Below, piece after piece: positions 22,467 through 34,576 of a stretch of DNA of 64,000 nt. Made by a program: the position numbers and the translations under genes. Positions within the stretch are counted from its first letter, which is position 1, and the number at the start of each line of letters is the position of its first letter. Source of the stretch: Nilaparvata lugens (lineage: Eukaryota; Arthropoda; Insecta; Hemiptera; Delphacidae); contig NC_052507.1 of the NCBI RefSeq assembly GCF_014356525.2, forward strand, positions 61,692,295 through 61,756,294. Direction: 5' to 3'. The notes beneath the pieces were generated by a model that searched no databases, had not been told where the DNA came from, and worked only from the letters and a program-made list of their open reading frames with translations.

Positions 22467-22750
22467 TTGCCAATTGCAGCACATTGAGGTCCAAGACTAA
22501 CCACTGCTGCGTTATGGAACATCGGTGCAGGGGATCCAGACAGAATCATTGGTTCATTGAAGTACTGTTCGGGACCATCTTGGATAGTTCTATTTCGGAT
22601 AGTTGAGTTGGTGCTAGCTCCAAAGTCATCATGGTCAGCATCATAATGGGGATGGGGAATGTAAGGGACGACAATAAACCATCCATCTGTCATCCTCCCA
22701 ATGATCACCAACAGCAGGGTCAATAACACTAGTTTGTGGGAAATCATTAT
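22467..22750 (-). CDS. First coding exon of a putative secreted or membrane protein
   Basis: An acceptor-like TATGTTTTTACAG precedes ATA-ATG, placing the start codon at 22745-22747, and the exon ends at a GCAA|GTAAGT donor after 22467 (phase 2). The 93 complete codons begin with a clear signal peptide or anchor (MISHKLVLLTLLLVIIG). A Trp-containing stretch follows (GWFIVVPYIPHPHYDADHDD), then two N-glycosylation sequons (NST, NRT). This is the only convincing host-like exon in the window. An untranslated 5' exon should lie to the right, and it could be displaced by the elements from 23.2 kb onward. I recognise no family. Confidence 0.5.
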
Positions 22751-23185
22751 CTGTAAAAACATAAATAATCAGACAAAACGAAAATACTTTTCAATAAAAA
22801 AATGCAGATAATACTAACGTGGAAACGCTCATTATTGTAACAATAATGTGTGCCATAAGTAGGCTAGATTACATTATAAAAAGTTACATGTTAGAAATTC
22901 TTCACAGAAATATTGATTGTGTACCACTTGTTATTGAAGAATCTTTTTTCAATGTTCAAGATAACTCTTTCTCTTCAGCCCACAACCAGATTTAAGATTC
23001 TATAAATTTTTTGTCTATCTTAATTTCCTTATGGAGTTCTGGAACACAGTATAAAACAAACAATACAACCAACATTTCTGGCCCCACTCAGCCCCCTTCC
23101 ACGGCCTATGCTAATTACACATTGAGATGGAGAGGATTTATTACAGTAATTGGATTCTTGTTAATTATCATTATTAATGTGTATA
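22751..23185. other. Non-coding flank before the LARD-like element
   Basis: There is no gene or repeat that I can support. Confidence 0.35.
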
Positions 23186-23189
23186 ATGT
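23186..23189. repeat. Target duplication ATGT, left
   Basis: ATGT directly precedes the 5' LTR and matches 31321-31324. Confidence 0.6.
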
Positions 23190-25684
23190 TGTGCCGGGCA
23201 CTCTCTTTAATTCAGGCCTTTTCCCAAGTTATAATAGTAAATTTAATACGCAATAGACTAGAGCCATTATTGTAAGTGAGTTAGCGAAATAAATTATTTT
23301 CTCTCTCTATTATGAACGGCCATGACTTCGAGTTTCCCATGATAGATATTTAAAAATTGTGGCTCCGAGTCGTCGAGGAATGTAGATTATGGAATTATCT
23401 CTAAAACTTAGCCTTCTTGTCGCGACATAAAGTGCGATAAGTTGGAAAACAGCAAGCATTGAAATTATAACAAACTACCGATTTTGCAGTTACTATTTGG
23501 TCCAAAGGCTCTAGAAGCCACGCGACGATTGGTCAAATTGATTCCATTCGCCCAATAGGAGACCTGTTTCTAAATACAGTAGTGGGGATTCCCCAGTCGA
23601 GAGACCAGATTACGTTCCGGAGGACACTTTGCTAGGAGCACTACGAGAGTAAAGATGTAGTCACTATGTTTCCCCCTTTTTGGGCAGGTTTATAAGTTTA
23701 TTTCAGTAGTTAATGTAGGAGCTAGTTTTATTTTTTATTAATGTTTAAATTTACTAGTAGTGCCATGTCCTGAAAGGTTTAATTGTGTTTCTTCATCATG
23801 TACGAATAATTGTTTCTTCAAATAACCGCTAAGGTACGTAAGATAAGGTTAAAATATAATTTAGGGAATTTAATTGATTGAAACTTCCATAAGAGTATTG
23901 AATTAATTAAGCCTGTTATTTTTCAAGTTAATAATATTGATTGAGAATAATCCTTTTGATTTTATTAGTGATGGAAGATAATTATAAATTTTTTTTCTAC
24001 AGAAGTATAGAAAGTTTTCAGTTACGTTACATTTGAGTTATTGTTTCTGGAGATATATTATCGTAGAGTATTGCTGAAAGTCAGGAAGATAGCCTTTAAA
24101 TTGGAATGAAACTTTTAAGATTATGTTCATATTGAGTTTATGACATTTTTTAATTTATATTTTCTCAGACTCTGTTTTCTTATGTCATTAAGGCTTTTGA
24201 ATGATTTAGTAAATTTTTTATGATAGAAATCTTAATAGACGAAGAAGAAAGTTTTTCTTTTCCAGGAAATTAATATCAATGAATGTTCAAATTTTAATAC
24301 AATTTAAATTATTTTCTATGTGTCTACTAATTTTATTTAATTAAAGGTAAAAACTATCCACAAGATGAATCTTATAAGGCAAACATTATCTTTCCTTAAA
24401 GTGAAATTTTCAATATTTTTTTCTTTTATTGTGTTATAAAGTGTCTTGTTTTATTAGGTGATAAATTCATAATTTCAGTTGATACTAGTTTTTGGACTTG
24501 TATTTGTAGGTAAATCAAATCATAAACTCTGGAATGTTCATTTTTAATTAAGGTTCTGAGCAGTTTTGGGCGAATGCCCGTTATTTACACTTGGATTGCG
24601 TCCTATAGTTCATAAATAATAAATAAAATAAATGTTGGCTGGCGCACAAGTTTCCAACAATACTAGCCGAGCTACTATATGAAAAATTATATTTGATTTC
24701 GCAAACCAAACGAAAAATATCATATAAGTTAGCATCATTTCAATTTGAATTATTTGTGAAGAAAGATCCATTAATTCTGATAAAAAGAATCAGTAGTTTA
24801 AAGATAAAAATCTATATAAAATGAGGATTCAAATAGAATGAGAGAATTTAATTAATTGTAATCAATAGATAACTCCTGTTTTAGCTTTTGATGAATTGTA
24901 GGAAGAGTTAGAAATTAATGCTGTCATACATTTATTTACAGCGGTTCATGTGTGTCACCAAACCAACTTCTTGTACTACCACCCCTTTGGTTCCGCAACT
25001 TTATGTAACACCGCTTCAAGACACCCGTTCAGACGACAGGTCTAGGGACGTAAGAGGACGTCGCCGTCAAGCCAAATTCAACCGGTAAAAGCTCACCGCC
25101 AAAAACAAGGTACTGTAACCCCGACGATAAAGCAACGTACAGACCAACGAAAGTGCAGTGTAGTGAAACAAAGGTTCATTCGAGAATGTCAATCAAAAGT
25201 GGGGATTCAAAATTATTATGAAATGGGTTATATGGGTTACTATCGACGAAACTTGGGTTCAACGGGCTTTTCTTTCTTGAGTAATTTTATGTTGAAGTTA
25301 ATTATTTGTTATTTGATGACTGATATTGTTTGGTTTTGTGACGTATTGCTATCTAAACGGGGATAGTAATGCGCCCCCGAATCAGATGAAGAATGTCAAC
25401 AAAGTAACATGAAATTGTTGTTTCTGTTGTTCGATTTTAGTTGCCAATGTTTATTGAAGCTGTTTGTATTTTTCAATTATTTCAAATTGTAGTGTTTTTC
25501 TATAGTATAAACCTATTAAATCAGGCATGGCAAGATTAATTGAAGTTTTCTTGACTCTAGCCCGTTCACCTGCATGAATTAGGTATAGACTCAGGTATTT
25601 TCTAGATGTGTCGGCCTATTTCTAAATTCTAAATTTTATTCAAAATTATCTTATCTATTATCTTTTAAAAAGTGCAGGCACACA
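23190..25684 (+). repeat. 5' LTR of the LARD-like element
   Basis: It is 2495 bp, unusually long. It contains a 67-codon open frame (25163-25366, KQRFIRECQSK at its start) that is identical in the other LTR and matches nothing I know. Confidence 0.9.
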
Positions 25685-28600
25685 ACTGCGCCACTGCTGC
25701 TGAATGTTTAGCGAAAGGCACACAACTGCGCCGACTCTGCTGTCTAGAGATATTTAAATCTCTGGAATTCAAATTTTCTAAAAAATTAAATTTTTCATAA
25801 CTTACTCTAATAATACTAGATCAATTTTTCTGAGTCTATACTTAATAATTCATTCTGTGAACGTGTTAACTGTCAATATTTTGGGTTTGGAGTTGAATGA
25901 ATAATTTATTGTTGCTACTCCAATTTTTCTGAAGTTTAAATAATTGTAGATGAAACAGGAAAGTTATTCAGTTATGTTAAACCATTAAAATGATAATCTT
26001 TTGAAGTGCTTAAAGATAAAGTTAGGTATCATTGATGCTTAAGTTGAAAGTATTCTAAAACTTAATATTGAAATTGATTATTGAGAAATTAAAGGTTTAA
26101 CGGTAGAATAAAAATTAGTAGAAGGAACTAGCATAGGTGAAAATAACTGATTCTAAGTACTGAATAATTTTTTTGCATTCTGTAATTCCGTGAATGATGA
26201 TAGAAATTATTGTAATGTCAACGTACGTATTCTGGTCTCACGTCTGGTAGTTGAATATCAGTATAGTAGTAGTGAAAGTGAATATTGAGATTTTAAAGGT
26301 CAACCCAAGTAAATTAGGAAAATTCGGGAATTATTATGGGAGAATGTTTGAGGAAAATAGGAAATTTTTTGATAAGTTTAGATAGAACGAAGGTAATCAG
26401 AGAATAAATAGGAAACTGTTTTATTAGTTATTGTTGATATGTGGTTTTGAAAAGTTGATGAGTAGTTTTGGCCTTGAGATGTTTAAACTAAATAATTGGG
26501 TATTGTAGATTAAAGTTGAAACGATAATCAAATCCTTGGGAATTTGTATAAAAATAAGTTGATTGAGATGAGGTTGTTAAGTCCCTTTATCAGTAATGTT
26601 TATTCTCGAAAAGGTGAATCAGTTTTATTATTGGAAATATTTTTTTTTAGGTGTGATTTTTGCGGTAGGCATGCGTAGTGATAGTGTAAAGATCCGTTGT
26701 GTTGGTAACGTTTCCTGTAGACTGTGGGGAATTTTTTTGTTTGTTTAGTTGAGACTCAAGATTTAGAGGAGGACAAGGGGATGTCCTGCCTGTGTGTGTT
26801 GTTGTTGAATTTAGGTAATCGGCGCGAGTGTAGGTCCGTGTCCAGAGAGAACGGAGCACTGCCCGAAAGTTGTCCATGTAACAAATCAAGGAATCTAGCT
26901 GTGACTAACCTTGCAAATTTGTACGCTGGAATTGTATAATTTTAGCGAAAGGCACCGAAGATGGTGTGAGCTAAGTTTTTTTTGTATCTAGTAAACGGTC
27001 TGGTTCATTCGAGAGTTATGGGGCTCGTCAGTAGAATAACGTAAACCGAAATCTAGAATATTTAGTGAGTCTTCGTAGTGATTGTAAGGAAAACAATCAG
27101 CGTAATGCAGTTTAGGGAAGCCCAGTCAAAAGGTTCGTTAATGTTTGGTAGGAAAGTCAGCCGCAAAAACACAAGTAATAATTGGTAAAAAAAGGGGTAT
27201 TATTGAGTTTAAAGTTGCTTAGAAATTTGGTATGGTAACGAAAATTGAAAGTTTTAGACAATGAATATTTAAAGTTATTAGTTAAGGTATACAAATAAAA
27301 TAACAGAGAAACTTTTTCGAGTACCTAGGTAATGTTAAAATGGTTATCAGTGAAAGTAGAAATAAATATTGGAACAGTACTGAACGGGTTAAATTAAAAT
27401 AAAATTAACAGTGAAATTCTTACAGTTGAATTTGAAATGAAAAGGGAAAATCTCTTGAGTTAAGCATGAGTTTAAATTATTCTGTAGTTGAGAGTTGAAA
27501 GTTGAAAGGTTGATTAAAAAGTTAATTGGGGATATGAAAGTAGAAATATGTAGGAAAATTCGTGTCAAAAGGAAATAGAATTTTTGTTGGGAAAATTAAA
27601 TTGAGGTAATTAACAGTAGTAGGACCCTTTAGAGATAAGTAGTCAAAAAGAATTAATAAATAAAAAAAAAATAGGAAAATCTTTAATGAAATGATAAATT
27701 TTTTAATGATGAATAGTAAAATTGGAATCAAGGTTTCCTTATGAATAAGTTGGGATATTTTGAGATCTGGTAGAGTAATTGAAACTAGTTGGATATGAAG
27801 TTTATTGTTGAGAAATAATTATGTGAGGCTCCAGTAAGGTTGAAAATGTCAGTGAACTTGAGAATCAGTAATAGTGTAATAGTAGTCTATCAATGTGTTA
27901 ATGTATTGGTAAATTCCATAATGTTGATAATCAGAAGTCAAGCATTAGCAGTCCCAAGCTAGTTGATCGAGTTGAATTTTCATATTATTAAATCATGCGA
28001 TGAAAAGTATGCTTCCAGTGTTTAGAGAAAATGTCACGTACTCTAGTGAGTAGCGAAATACAGAATTATTATTGTCGATAGCCTGGCACCCGATATCATA
28101 GTTTTGTTTTGACTAGCGTTCTGTCGTAAAAGTTTCCTACTGGAATATTATAATGAAAAGTGTTTTTCTCATGATTGTGGAATGCAAAATCGCGCTTGTG
28201 TCATATAGCTCTCGCGTTGGTCTAATAATGCAGTTCCAATCATTGTTATCTTTGAATCGTAGTCGATGTAGAATAGTATTGCCTATTGAATTGCTTTATA
28301 TTGTTAAAAATATGTTGCACTCTCAACTCTATAGTAATGATAGTTAGATTTCAATACATTCAGCTGAGTGAAAAAGTTTCATCCTTTACTATTATGATCA
28401 AACGTACTTCATATTTTACAACAGCAGAGTAACATAGAACCAATTAAAACTATGATGTCTTTTAAACGTTTTCCCTTGTTAGAGTTTGCCAAGAAAATAA
28501 CCAGGGACTCAATAAAGTGATTGAAGTATTCAAGATTATTATACTCGGTCCGTCTTTAGTACCTACTTAAAAGGTGGACACGTCCATATTGTTTTGTCCT

Positions 28601-28825
28601 GACTCTTGCCACAGTTTTAAAGACTCTTGCCACAAATCTCAATTAGTTATACATTTTGCTGAATTTCGGAATGATTAAAGAGATTTCTTTTGAAGAGGGC
28701 CAGCTTCAAATTGGATCCTACTATCAATCCAGAAATTCGACTCTCCAAATCATACAGAATGCCTCTATGGTAACATATCCTGATTAGATTTCTTTTTGCG
28801 TGTTTCACACCGGAAGGAAGGGGAG
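25685..28825 (+). other. Interior of the LARD-like element, no coding capacity seen
   Basis: These 3141 bp contain only short frames without motifs. The first 50 bases repeat the LTR end: GGCACACAACTGCGCC occurs at 25678-25693 and again at 25719-25734, so the LTR-end/primer-site junction is duplicated. TTTAGCGAAAGGCA occurs near 25706 and again at 26941. No standard TGG primer-binding site could be assigned. Confidence 0.6.
28811..28825 (+). other. Polypurine tract of the LARD-like element
   Basis: CGGAAGGAAGGGGAG lies directly upstream of the 3' LTR, where plus-strand synthesis is primed. Confidence 0.7.
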
Positions 28826-31320
28826 TGTGCCGGGCACTCTCTTTAATTCAGGCCTTTTCCCAAGTTATAATAGTAAATTTAATACGCAATAGACTAGAGC
28901 CATTATTGTAAGTGAGTTAGCGAAATAAATTATTTTCTCTCTCTATTATGAACGGCCATGACTTCGAGTTTCCCATGATAGATATTTAAAAATTGTGGCT
29001 CCGAGTCGTCGAGGAATGTAGATTATGGAATTATCTCTAAAACTTAGCCTTCTTGTCGCGACATAAAGTGCGATAAGTTGGAAAACAGCAAGCATTGAAA
29101 TTATAACAAACTACCGATTTTGCAGTTACTATTTGGTCCAAAGGCTCTAGAAGCCACGCGACGATTGGTCAAATTGATTCCATTCGCCCAATAGGAGACC
29201 TGTTTCTAAATACAGTAGTGGGGATTCCCCAGTCGAGAGACCAGATTACGTTCCGGAGGACACTTTGCTAGGAGCACTACGAGAGTAAAGATGTAGTCAC
29301 TATGTTTCCTCCTTTTTGGGCAGGTTTATAAGTTTATTTCAGTAGTTAATGTAGGAGCTAGTTTTATTTTTTATTAATGTTTAAATTTACTAGTAGTGCC
29401 ATGTCCTGAAAGGTTTAATTGTGTTTCTTCATCATGTACGAATAATTGTTTCTTCAAATAACCGCTAAGGTACGTAAAATAAGGTTAAAATATAATTTGG
29501 GGAATTTAATTGATTGAAACTTCCATAAGAGTATTGAATTAATTAAGCCTGTTATTTTTCAAGTTAATAATATTGATTGAGAATAATCCTTTTGATTTTA
29601 TTAGTGATGGAAGATAATTATAAATTTTTTTTCTACAGAAGTATAGAAAGTTTTCAGTTACGTTACATTTGAGTTATTGTTTCTGGAGATATATTATCGT
29701 AGAGTATTGCTGAAAGTCAGGAAGATAGCCTTTAAATTGGAATGAAACTTTTAAGATTATGTTCATATTGAGTTTATGACATTTTTTAATTTATATTTTC
29801 TCAGACTCTGTTTTCTTATGTCATTAAGGCTTTTGAATGATTTAGTAAATTTTTTATGATAGAAATCTTAATAGACAAAGAAGAAAGTTTTTCTTTTCCA
29901 GGAAATTAATATTAATGAATGTTCAAATTTTAATACAATTTAAATTATTTTCAATGTGTCTACTAATTTTTTTTAATTAAAGGTAAAAACTATCCACAAG
30001 ATGAATCTTATAAGGCAAACATTATCTTTCCTTAAAGTGAAATTTTCAATATTTTTTTCTTTTATTGTGTTATAAAGTGTCTTGTTTTATTAGGTGATAA
30101 ATTCATAATTTCAGTTGATACTAGTTTTTGGACTTGTATTTGTAGGTAAATCAAATCATAAACTCTGGAATGTTCATTTTTAATTAAGGTTCTGAGCAGT
30201 TTTGGGCGAATGCCCGTTATTTACACTTGGATTGCGTCCTATAGTTCATAAATAATAAATAAAATAAATGTTGGCTGGCGCACAAGTTTCCAACAATACT
30301 AGCCGAGCTACTATATGAAAAATTATATTTGATTTCGCAAACCAAACGAAAAATATCATATAAGTTAGCATCATTTCAATTTGAATTATTTGTGAAGGAA
30401 GATCCATTAATTCTGATAAAAAGAATCAGTAGTTTAAAGATAAAAATCTATATAAAATGAGGATTCAAATAGAATGAGAGAATTTAATTAATTGTAATCA
30501 ATAGATAACTCCTGTTTTAGCTTTTGATGAATTGTAGGAAGAGTTAGAAATTAATGCTGTCATACATTTATTTACAGCGGTTCATGTGTGTCACCAAACC
30601 AACTTCTTGTACTACCACCCCTTTGGTTCCGCAACTTTATGTAACACCGCTTCAAGACACCCGTTCAGACGACAGGTCTAGGGACGTAAGAGGACGTCGC
30701 CGTCAAGCCAAATTCAACCGGTAAAAGCTCACCGCCAAAAACAAGGTACTGTAACCCCGACGATAAAGCAACGTACAGACCAACGAAAGTGCAGTGTAGT
30801 GAAACAAAGGTTCATTCGAGAATGTCAATCAAAAGTGGGGATTCAAAATTATTATGAAATGGGTTATATGGGTTACTATCGACGAAACTTGGGTTCAACG
30901 GGCTTTTCTTTCTTGAGTAATTTTATGTTGAAGTTAATTATTTGTTATTTGATGACTGATATTGTTTGGTTTTGTGACGTATTGCTATCTAAACGGGGAT
31001 AGTAATGCGCCCCCGAATCAGATGAAGAATGTCAACAAAGTAACATGAAATTGTTGTTTCTGTTGTTCGATTTTAGTTGCCAATGTTTATTGAAGCTGTT
31101 TGTATTTTTCAATTATTTCAAATTGTAGTGTTTTTCTATAGTATAAACCTATTAAATCAGGCATGGCAAGATTAATTGAAGTTTTCTTGACTCTAGCCCG
31201 TTCACCTGCATGAATTAGGTATAGACTCAGGTATTTTCTAGATGTGTCGGCCTATTTCTAAATTCTAAATTTTATTCAAAATTATCTTATCTATTATCTT
31301 TTGAAAAGTGCAGGCACACA
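28826..31320 (+). repeat. 3' LTR of the LARD-like element
   Basis: It has the same length as the 5' LTR and about nine substitutions, for example CCCCC to CCTCC near 29309 and AAAAAG to GAAAAG near 31303. Confidence 0.9.
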
Positions 31321-31324
31321 ATGT
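31321..31324. repeat. Target duplication ATGT, right
   Basis: ATGT directly follows the 3' LTR and matches 23186-23189. Confidence 0.6.
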
Positions 31325-31333
31325 TCAAATATA

Positions 31334-31339
31334 TAAAAT
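31334..31339. repeat. Polinton target duplication TAAAAT, left
   Basis: It is identical to 62402-62407 and directly abuts the terminus. Confidence 0.8.
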
Positions 31340-31388
31340 AGTAGCTGTAATCTGACAGTTTAAAGACGCTTTTTTGCTCAAAATCCCC
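31340..31388 (+). repeat. Polinton left terminal inverted repeat
   Basis: It starts AGTAGCTGTAATCTGACAG. The match to the right end is clear for about 49 bases, then both sides become C-rich (G-rich on the other strand) and diverge. Confidence 0.85.
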
Positions 31389-31932
31389 CTCCCCTTCTCA
31401 CCCCTCTCCTTCTTTACTACGAACCAATCAAAAGGATAAAATTCATAACCCCAATCGGCTAGTGGATTTGCTTCTACAGAGAACTCATTGAAACTTCTCC
31501 AATCAAAATAGTGAGACATTGTGAACTTATCAGCTTGAGTGTTTAGAGAGAAGTGATGCCTTTGCTACGCCCCCCCTGTGGCTGAATGTTTCCCCCTTCC
31601 CAAATTCTATAGATAAGAGTGTACGCCTTCATATAACTCCTACATCGAAGAAACTGTTACATTCAGTTAATCAATCATAGACACATGAAAAAAATGTGTA
31701 ATGACTCTGATTTATTATCTTGAAGTAGAACGTGTTTGTGTCAGCAAGAAAACCGTTAAAATTCACTGTACTTCAAATTCAAATTTCTCCCCTCATATGC
31801 CAAGTGTTATCCTTTCACAAGATTTTATGTTTTCGGAGACAACACAAAGCCTTTATAATGTGCTAATCCCATTTTTGTTGATATCATTTCTGCAACCTGA
31901 TTTTCGGAAAGGTTATGTTGCTTAGCTTCTAT

Positions 31933-32863
31933 CTAATTCATATTAAAACTAATGTGTGCGTAGCCACTGACGATATCATAAGCTATCTTATGGATGAGTA
32001 AATTGAGATAATCTATGAATGCAGCCGAACATTGCAGCCTCATAACAGACCCCTCTTCTGAATTTTCAATTGCATCAGCTATTTCATCACTAACGCTTTT
32101 CACAGCGACTTCCATCTCGTTTTTCTTAATAAAATCTCCTATATCATTTTTTGTTGCATTCTTGTCTGCAATTTGATTATTCAGAGTAGCAACAGCATCT
32201 TTTGTAATGAATTGTTCAATACCATCCATAATAATATTAGCTTTTATTGCACTCACCATTTCAGATAATCGTTTTTTCAAACTCTTCCTTTGTTAATGAA
32301 GAACTAGTCAATTTCTGCGAAGCAGATTCTAAATATTGCTTATCAATTGGTGATGGCTGTGTTTCATTTACTTTAGTAAAAATTTCTGTACTAAGCTGTT
32401 TTAATTTAGTATTGAGGTAGTTTCCGTCCAAGATCTCCAAATTCTCAATTTTATCTGATAGGCCTTTTAATTTCTTTTCTAAATAACCTTTATCAATTTT
32501 ATCGTTGTTAATACTGATCAACTGGGATGAAAAGCTGTCTGTTGAAGTTTTCACTTCTCCTAGAGCGGATTCTAAAGTCAGAGTTCTCTCTGCAATAGCT
32601 TTATCAATATTGGCACTAAAATTTTGTAATGAACTTAGAATATGTTCTCTTTCAATTATGCTCTTACTGATATTCTTAGTATTTTCTGAAACAAGTTTGG
32701 TTATTTGTGAATATAAATAAAATTTCACAGCTTTGCTGATTCCTTGCTGATTTATCGATTCAATTATTTTCTGTGTTATTGAGTCAATATCGCACGTAAG
32801 ATTAGCACTACTAGGTGTATCAATCTGACCGAATCGATGCAAAGTCATTGTAACACTAAACAA
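31933..32863 (-). pseudogene. Polinton coiled-coil protein, frameshifted
   Basis: Two frames overlap (32863-32261 and 32280-31933). A shift in a run of six A's (GAAAAAACG, about 32265-32275) separates them, and together they would give about 310 residues. The sequence is rich in Lys, Glu, Ser and Leu with long heptad-like stretches (LGEVKTSTDSFSSQLISIN) and no enzyme motif. It lies directly downstream of the conserved protein at 32911 in the same orientation and may have been co-transcribed with it. Its role is unknown. A virion or scaffold component is only a guess from position and coiled-coil content. Confidence 0.5.
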
Positions 32864-32910
32864 TTAGTTTTGCTTCTTTTAGCTCTTCAATTATAGATGC
32901 GATCTCAACA

Positions 32911-33798
32911 TCAAGTTCCAGTGTTGCCAGAAGCTTTTGAGGAATAGAGTAAATTTAATCTTTCCACTAATTCGTCAAAATTATCAAAGTATTGATGAAT
33001 TCTATCATGGGAATTATTTTTTGCAAATTTCAATAAACCCCATCCCTTCTTTTTACTAAGTTTTTTACTGGAAAATAATTTCTGAATCATTTGCGATTTA
33101 ATTCCCTGATTACGTTTAACGTACCCTCTTTGATCTAAATGTATGCTTGTAAGTGTTAAGATTTTTCTATACTTATCCAGATCTCTCTGATTATGAAGAT
33201 TCAAATTCGGCCTTGAACTGAATAATAACTCAAGTGAACTGTGTGTTATACAAAATCTGTCATTATCAATATCTATATACCTGTTATCAAATATTACTTG
33301 CTGATCTCCAATATAATACACATCATCTTTAGAATCGTATGACATTTCATAACTGATTGAGTTATTCAATTTTTCTGCATGAAACGTTATTAGGTATTGT
33401 GCCAACACCTCATCGTATTCACTAGAACCAAGTAAACTGTTTTCAAATGTAGTTGAGCTTAAAAGATTCTCTGTTGAACTCCCATAGCTTTTATCATAAC
33501 TCGACTCCCCCTCCTCATCCTCCTCATCATCAATCTCCATGCTCTCTTCTTCCTCTTCTACTCCTTCCTTTTTTGGTGTAAAACCATGATTAGAGTGGAA
33601 ACTAGATTTGGTTTTTCCCAGTTCAATTATGGGCTTTATCAACGGTGAGAGCGTTTTCCTATTGTATTCCTCCAATCGTTTTTCAAAATCAAGTAAGCTT
33701 TTATGCTTGTCACTGATTACTTTTCTCAATTTCTTAATGTTATTGATTAAACCGACATTCTTGCTATTTAGTTTTTTCCTACGTGTTTTAGACAACAT
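32911..33798 (-). CDS. Conserved Polinton-associated protein, function unknown
   Basis: This is a 295-codon open frame with an ATG at 33798, 22 bases after the ATPase stop. It has a basic N-terminus with a coiled-coil-like region (about 15-45) and a Glu/Asp-rich stretch (about 80-100). The C-terminal domain contains YYIGDQQVIFDNRYI, a LELLFSSRPNL block, DKYRKILTLTSIHL and a basic end (KKLSKKKGWGLL). This last domain resembles a family often encoded next to Polinton ATPases in arthropods (DUF8207-like, from memory, not searched). The frame is intact, unlike most of its neighbours. Confidence 0.6.
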   Translation of the reverse strand: MLSKTRRKKLNSKNVGLINNIKKLRKVISDKHKSLLDFEKRLEEYNRKTLSPLIKPIIELGKTKSSFHSNHGFTPKKEGVEEEEESMEIDDEEDEEGESSYDKSYGSSTENLLSSTTFENSLLGSSEYDEVLAQYLITFHAEKLNNSISYEMSYDSKDDVYYIGDQQVIFDNRYIDIDNDRFCITHSSLELLFSSRPNLNLHNQRDLDKYRKILTLTSIHLDQRGYVKRNQGIKSQMIQKLFSSKKLSKKKGWGLLKFAKNNSHDRIHQYFDNFDELVERLNLLYSSKASGNTGT

Positions 33799-33819
33799 GA
33801 CTGTACAAAGAATTAATCT

Positions 33820-34502
33820 CTACTGAATGGTAAGAAATGTATCGAATGAATCTCGGTATTTACTGCTATTAATTCCGCACTCGCTCATAATAGTTACAAA
33901 ATTATGAGGTTTACGATTCCAAACTTAATGGCAAAGTTCACTGAAATCTTTATAAGAAATATCTCCTCCAACATGATCTCTGTGAATTAATTTGAGACTT
34001 AATAAATCTATCTTGAAGATTATAATCATATTTGAATTGTCCCTAGTGGAATGTTTCTGCGTAGCTCCATAACTCTGAATTAAATATGCTGTGTCAATAT
34101 TACGATGTCAGCCCATAGTAAAATATTCTCTTATTTGAGGTATATGATTAAGTTGTGAATCGTCAAATATAACTAAAGAATATTCTGATATTTTGTTCGG
34201 ATGTGGTATAGTTTCATAATTGTTGTTTATATGAAATCCAATATCCTTCATGTTGGAAAAAACGTTTTTGAAAAAATATATTTATCTTGATAGTCACTCT
34301 TGGTATGTAAGTATACAGTTTCAAATCTCAACCCATTCTTTAAAAAAAATTAATTAAATAGCAAATTGGTCTTACCACACCCCGAACACCCTATTATAAG
34401 GATCCTTGCATTATTGGGTAACAACTTACTGTTTTTACACCATGCTAGGTTTTCTTTCTGTCTTATAATCTTGTCAAAATCCACTATTGGAATATTACTC
34501 AT
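33820..34502 (-). pseudogene. Polinton FtsK/HerA-type genome-packaging ATPase
   Basis: An ATG at 34500-34502 starts the frame. The Walker A motif GCSGCGKTN lies within the first 50 residues. The Walker B block EYSLVIFDDSQ appears in the middle, and AYLIQSYGATQKH follows in the later part. In-frame stops occur after LLFN, after REYFTMG and after ELCH, and a shift occurs in a T-rich run near 34260-34275, so no full-length product is possible. The family powers packaging of DNA into the capsid. Its presence next to integrase and polymerase is part of the Polinton core. Confidence 0.82.
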
Positions 34503-34576
34503 GTTAGACACATGTACAGCATGTGATCTGATAAGGAACTGAACATTTTTCGTAAGTTATCAATGTTGTTGTTATC

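Larger units (their letters stand above)
23190..31320 (+). mobile_element. Large non-autonomous LTR retrotransposon (LARD-like)
   Basis: Two 2495-bp direct repeats (23190-25684 and 28826-31320) begin TGTGCCGGGCAC and end GGCACACA, so they have TG...CA ends with an inverted TGTGCC/GGCACA. They enclose 3141 bp. ATGT flanks both sides (23186-23189 and 31321-31324) as a 4-bp target duplication. A purine tract CGGAAGGAAGGGGAG abuts the 3' LTR, giving plus orientation. No frame in the interior or LTRs shows gag, protease, reverse transcriptase or integrase motifs. The element must therefore be mobilised in trans, as LARDs are. I found about nine differences between the LTRs (about 99.6% identity), so insertion was recent. 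Confidence 0.88.

Noticed and set aside
23190..31320. CRISPR-like or tandem array explanation for the 2.5-kb repeats
   Set aside because: The two copies have TG...CA ends, a purine tract and a target duplication, which fits LTRs. There are only two copies and this is eukaryotic DNA.
31325..31519. 64-codon minus-strand frame at the left end (start MSHYFDWRS)
   Set aside because: It looks protein-like at first but runs through the terminal repeat and target duplication into flanking DNA. There is no counterpart at the right end and no known family.
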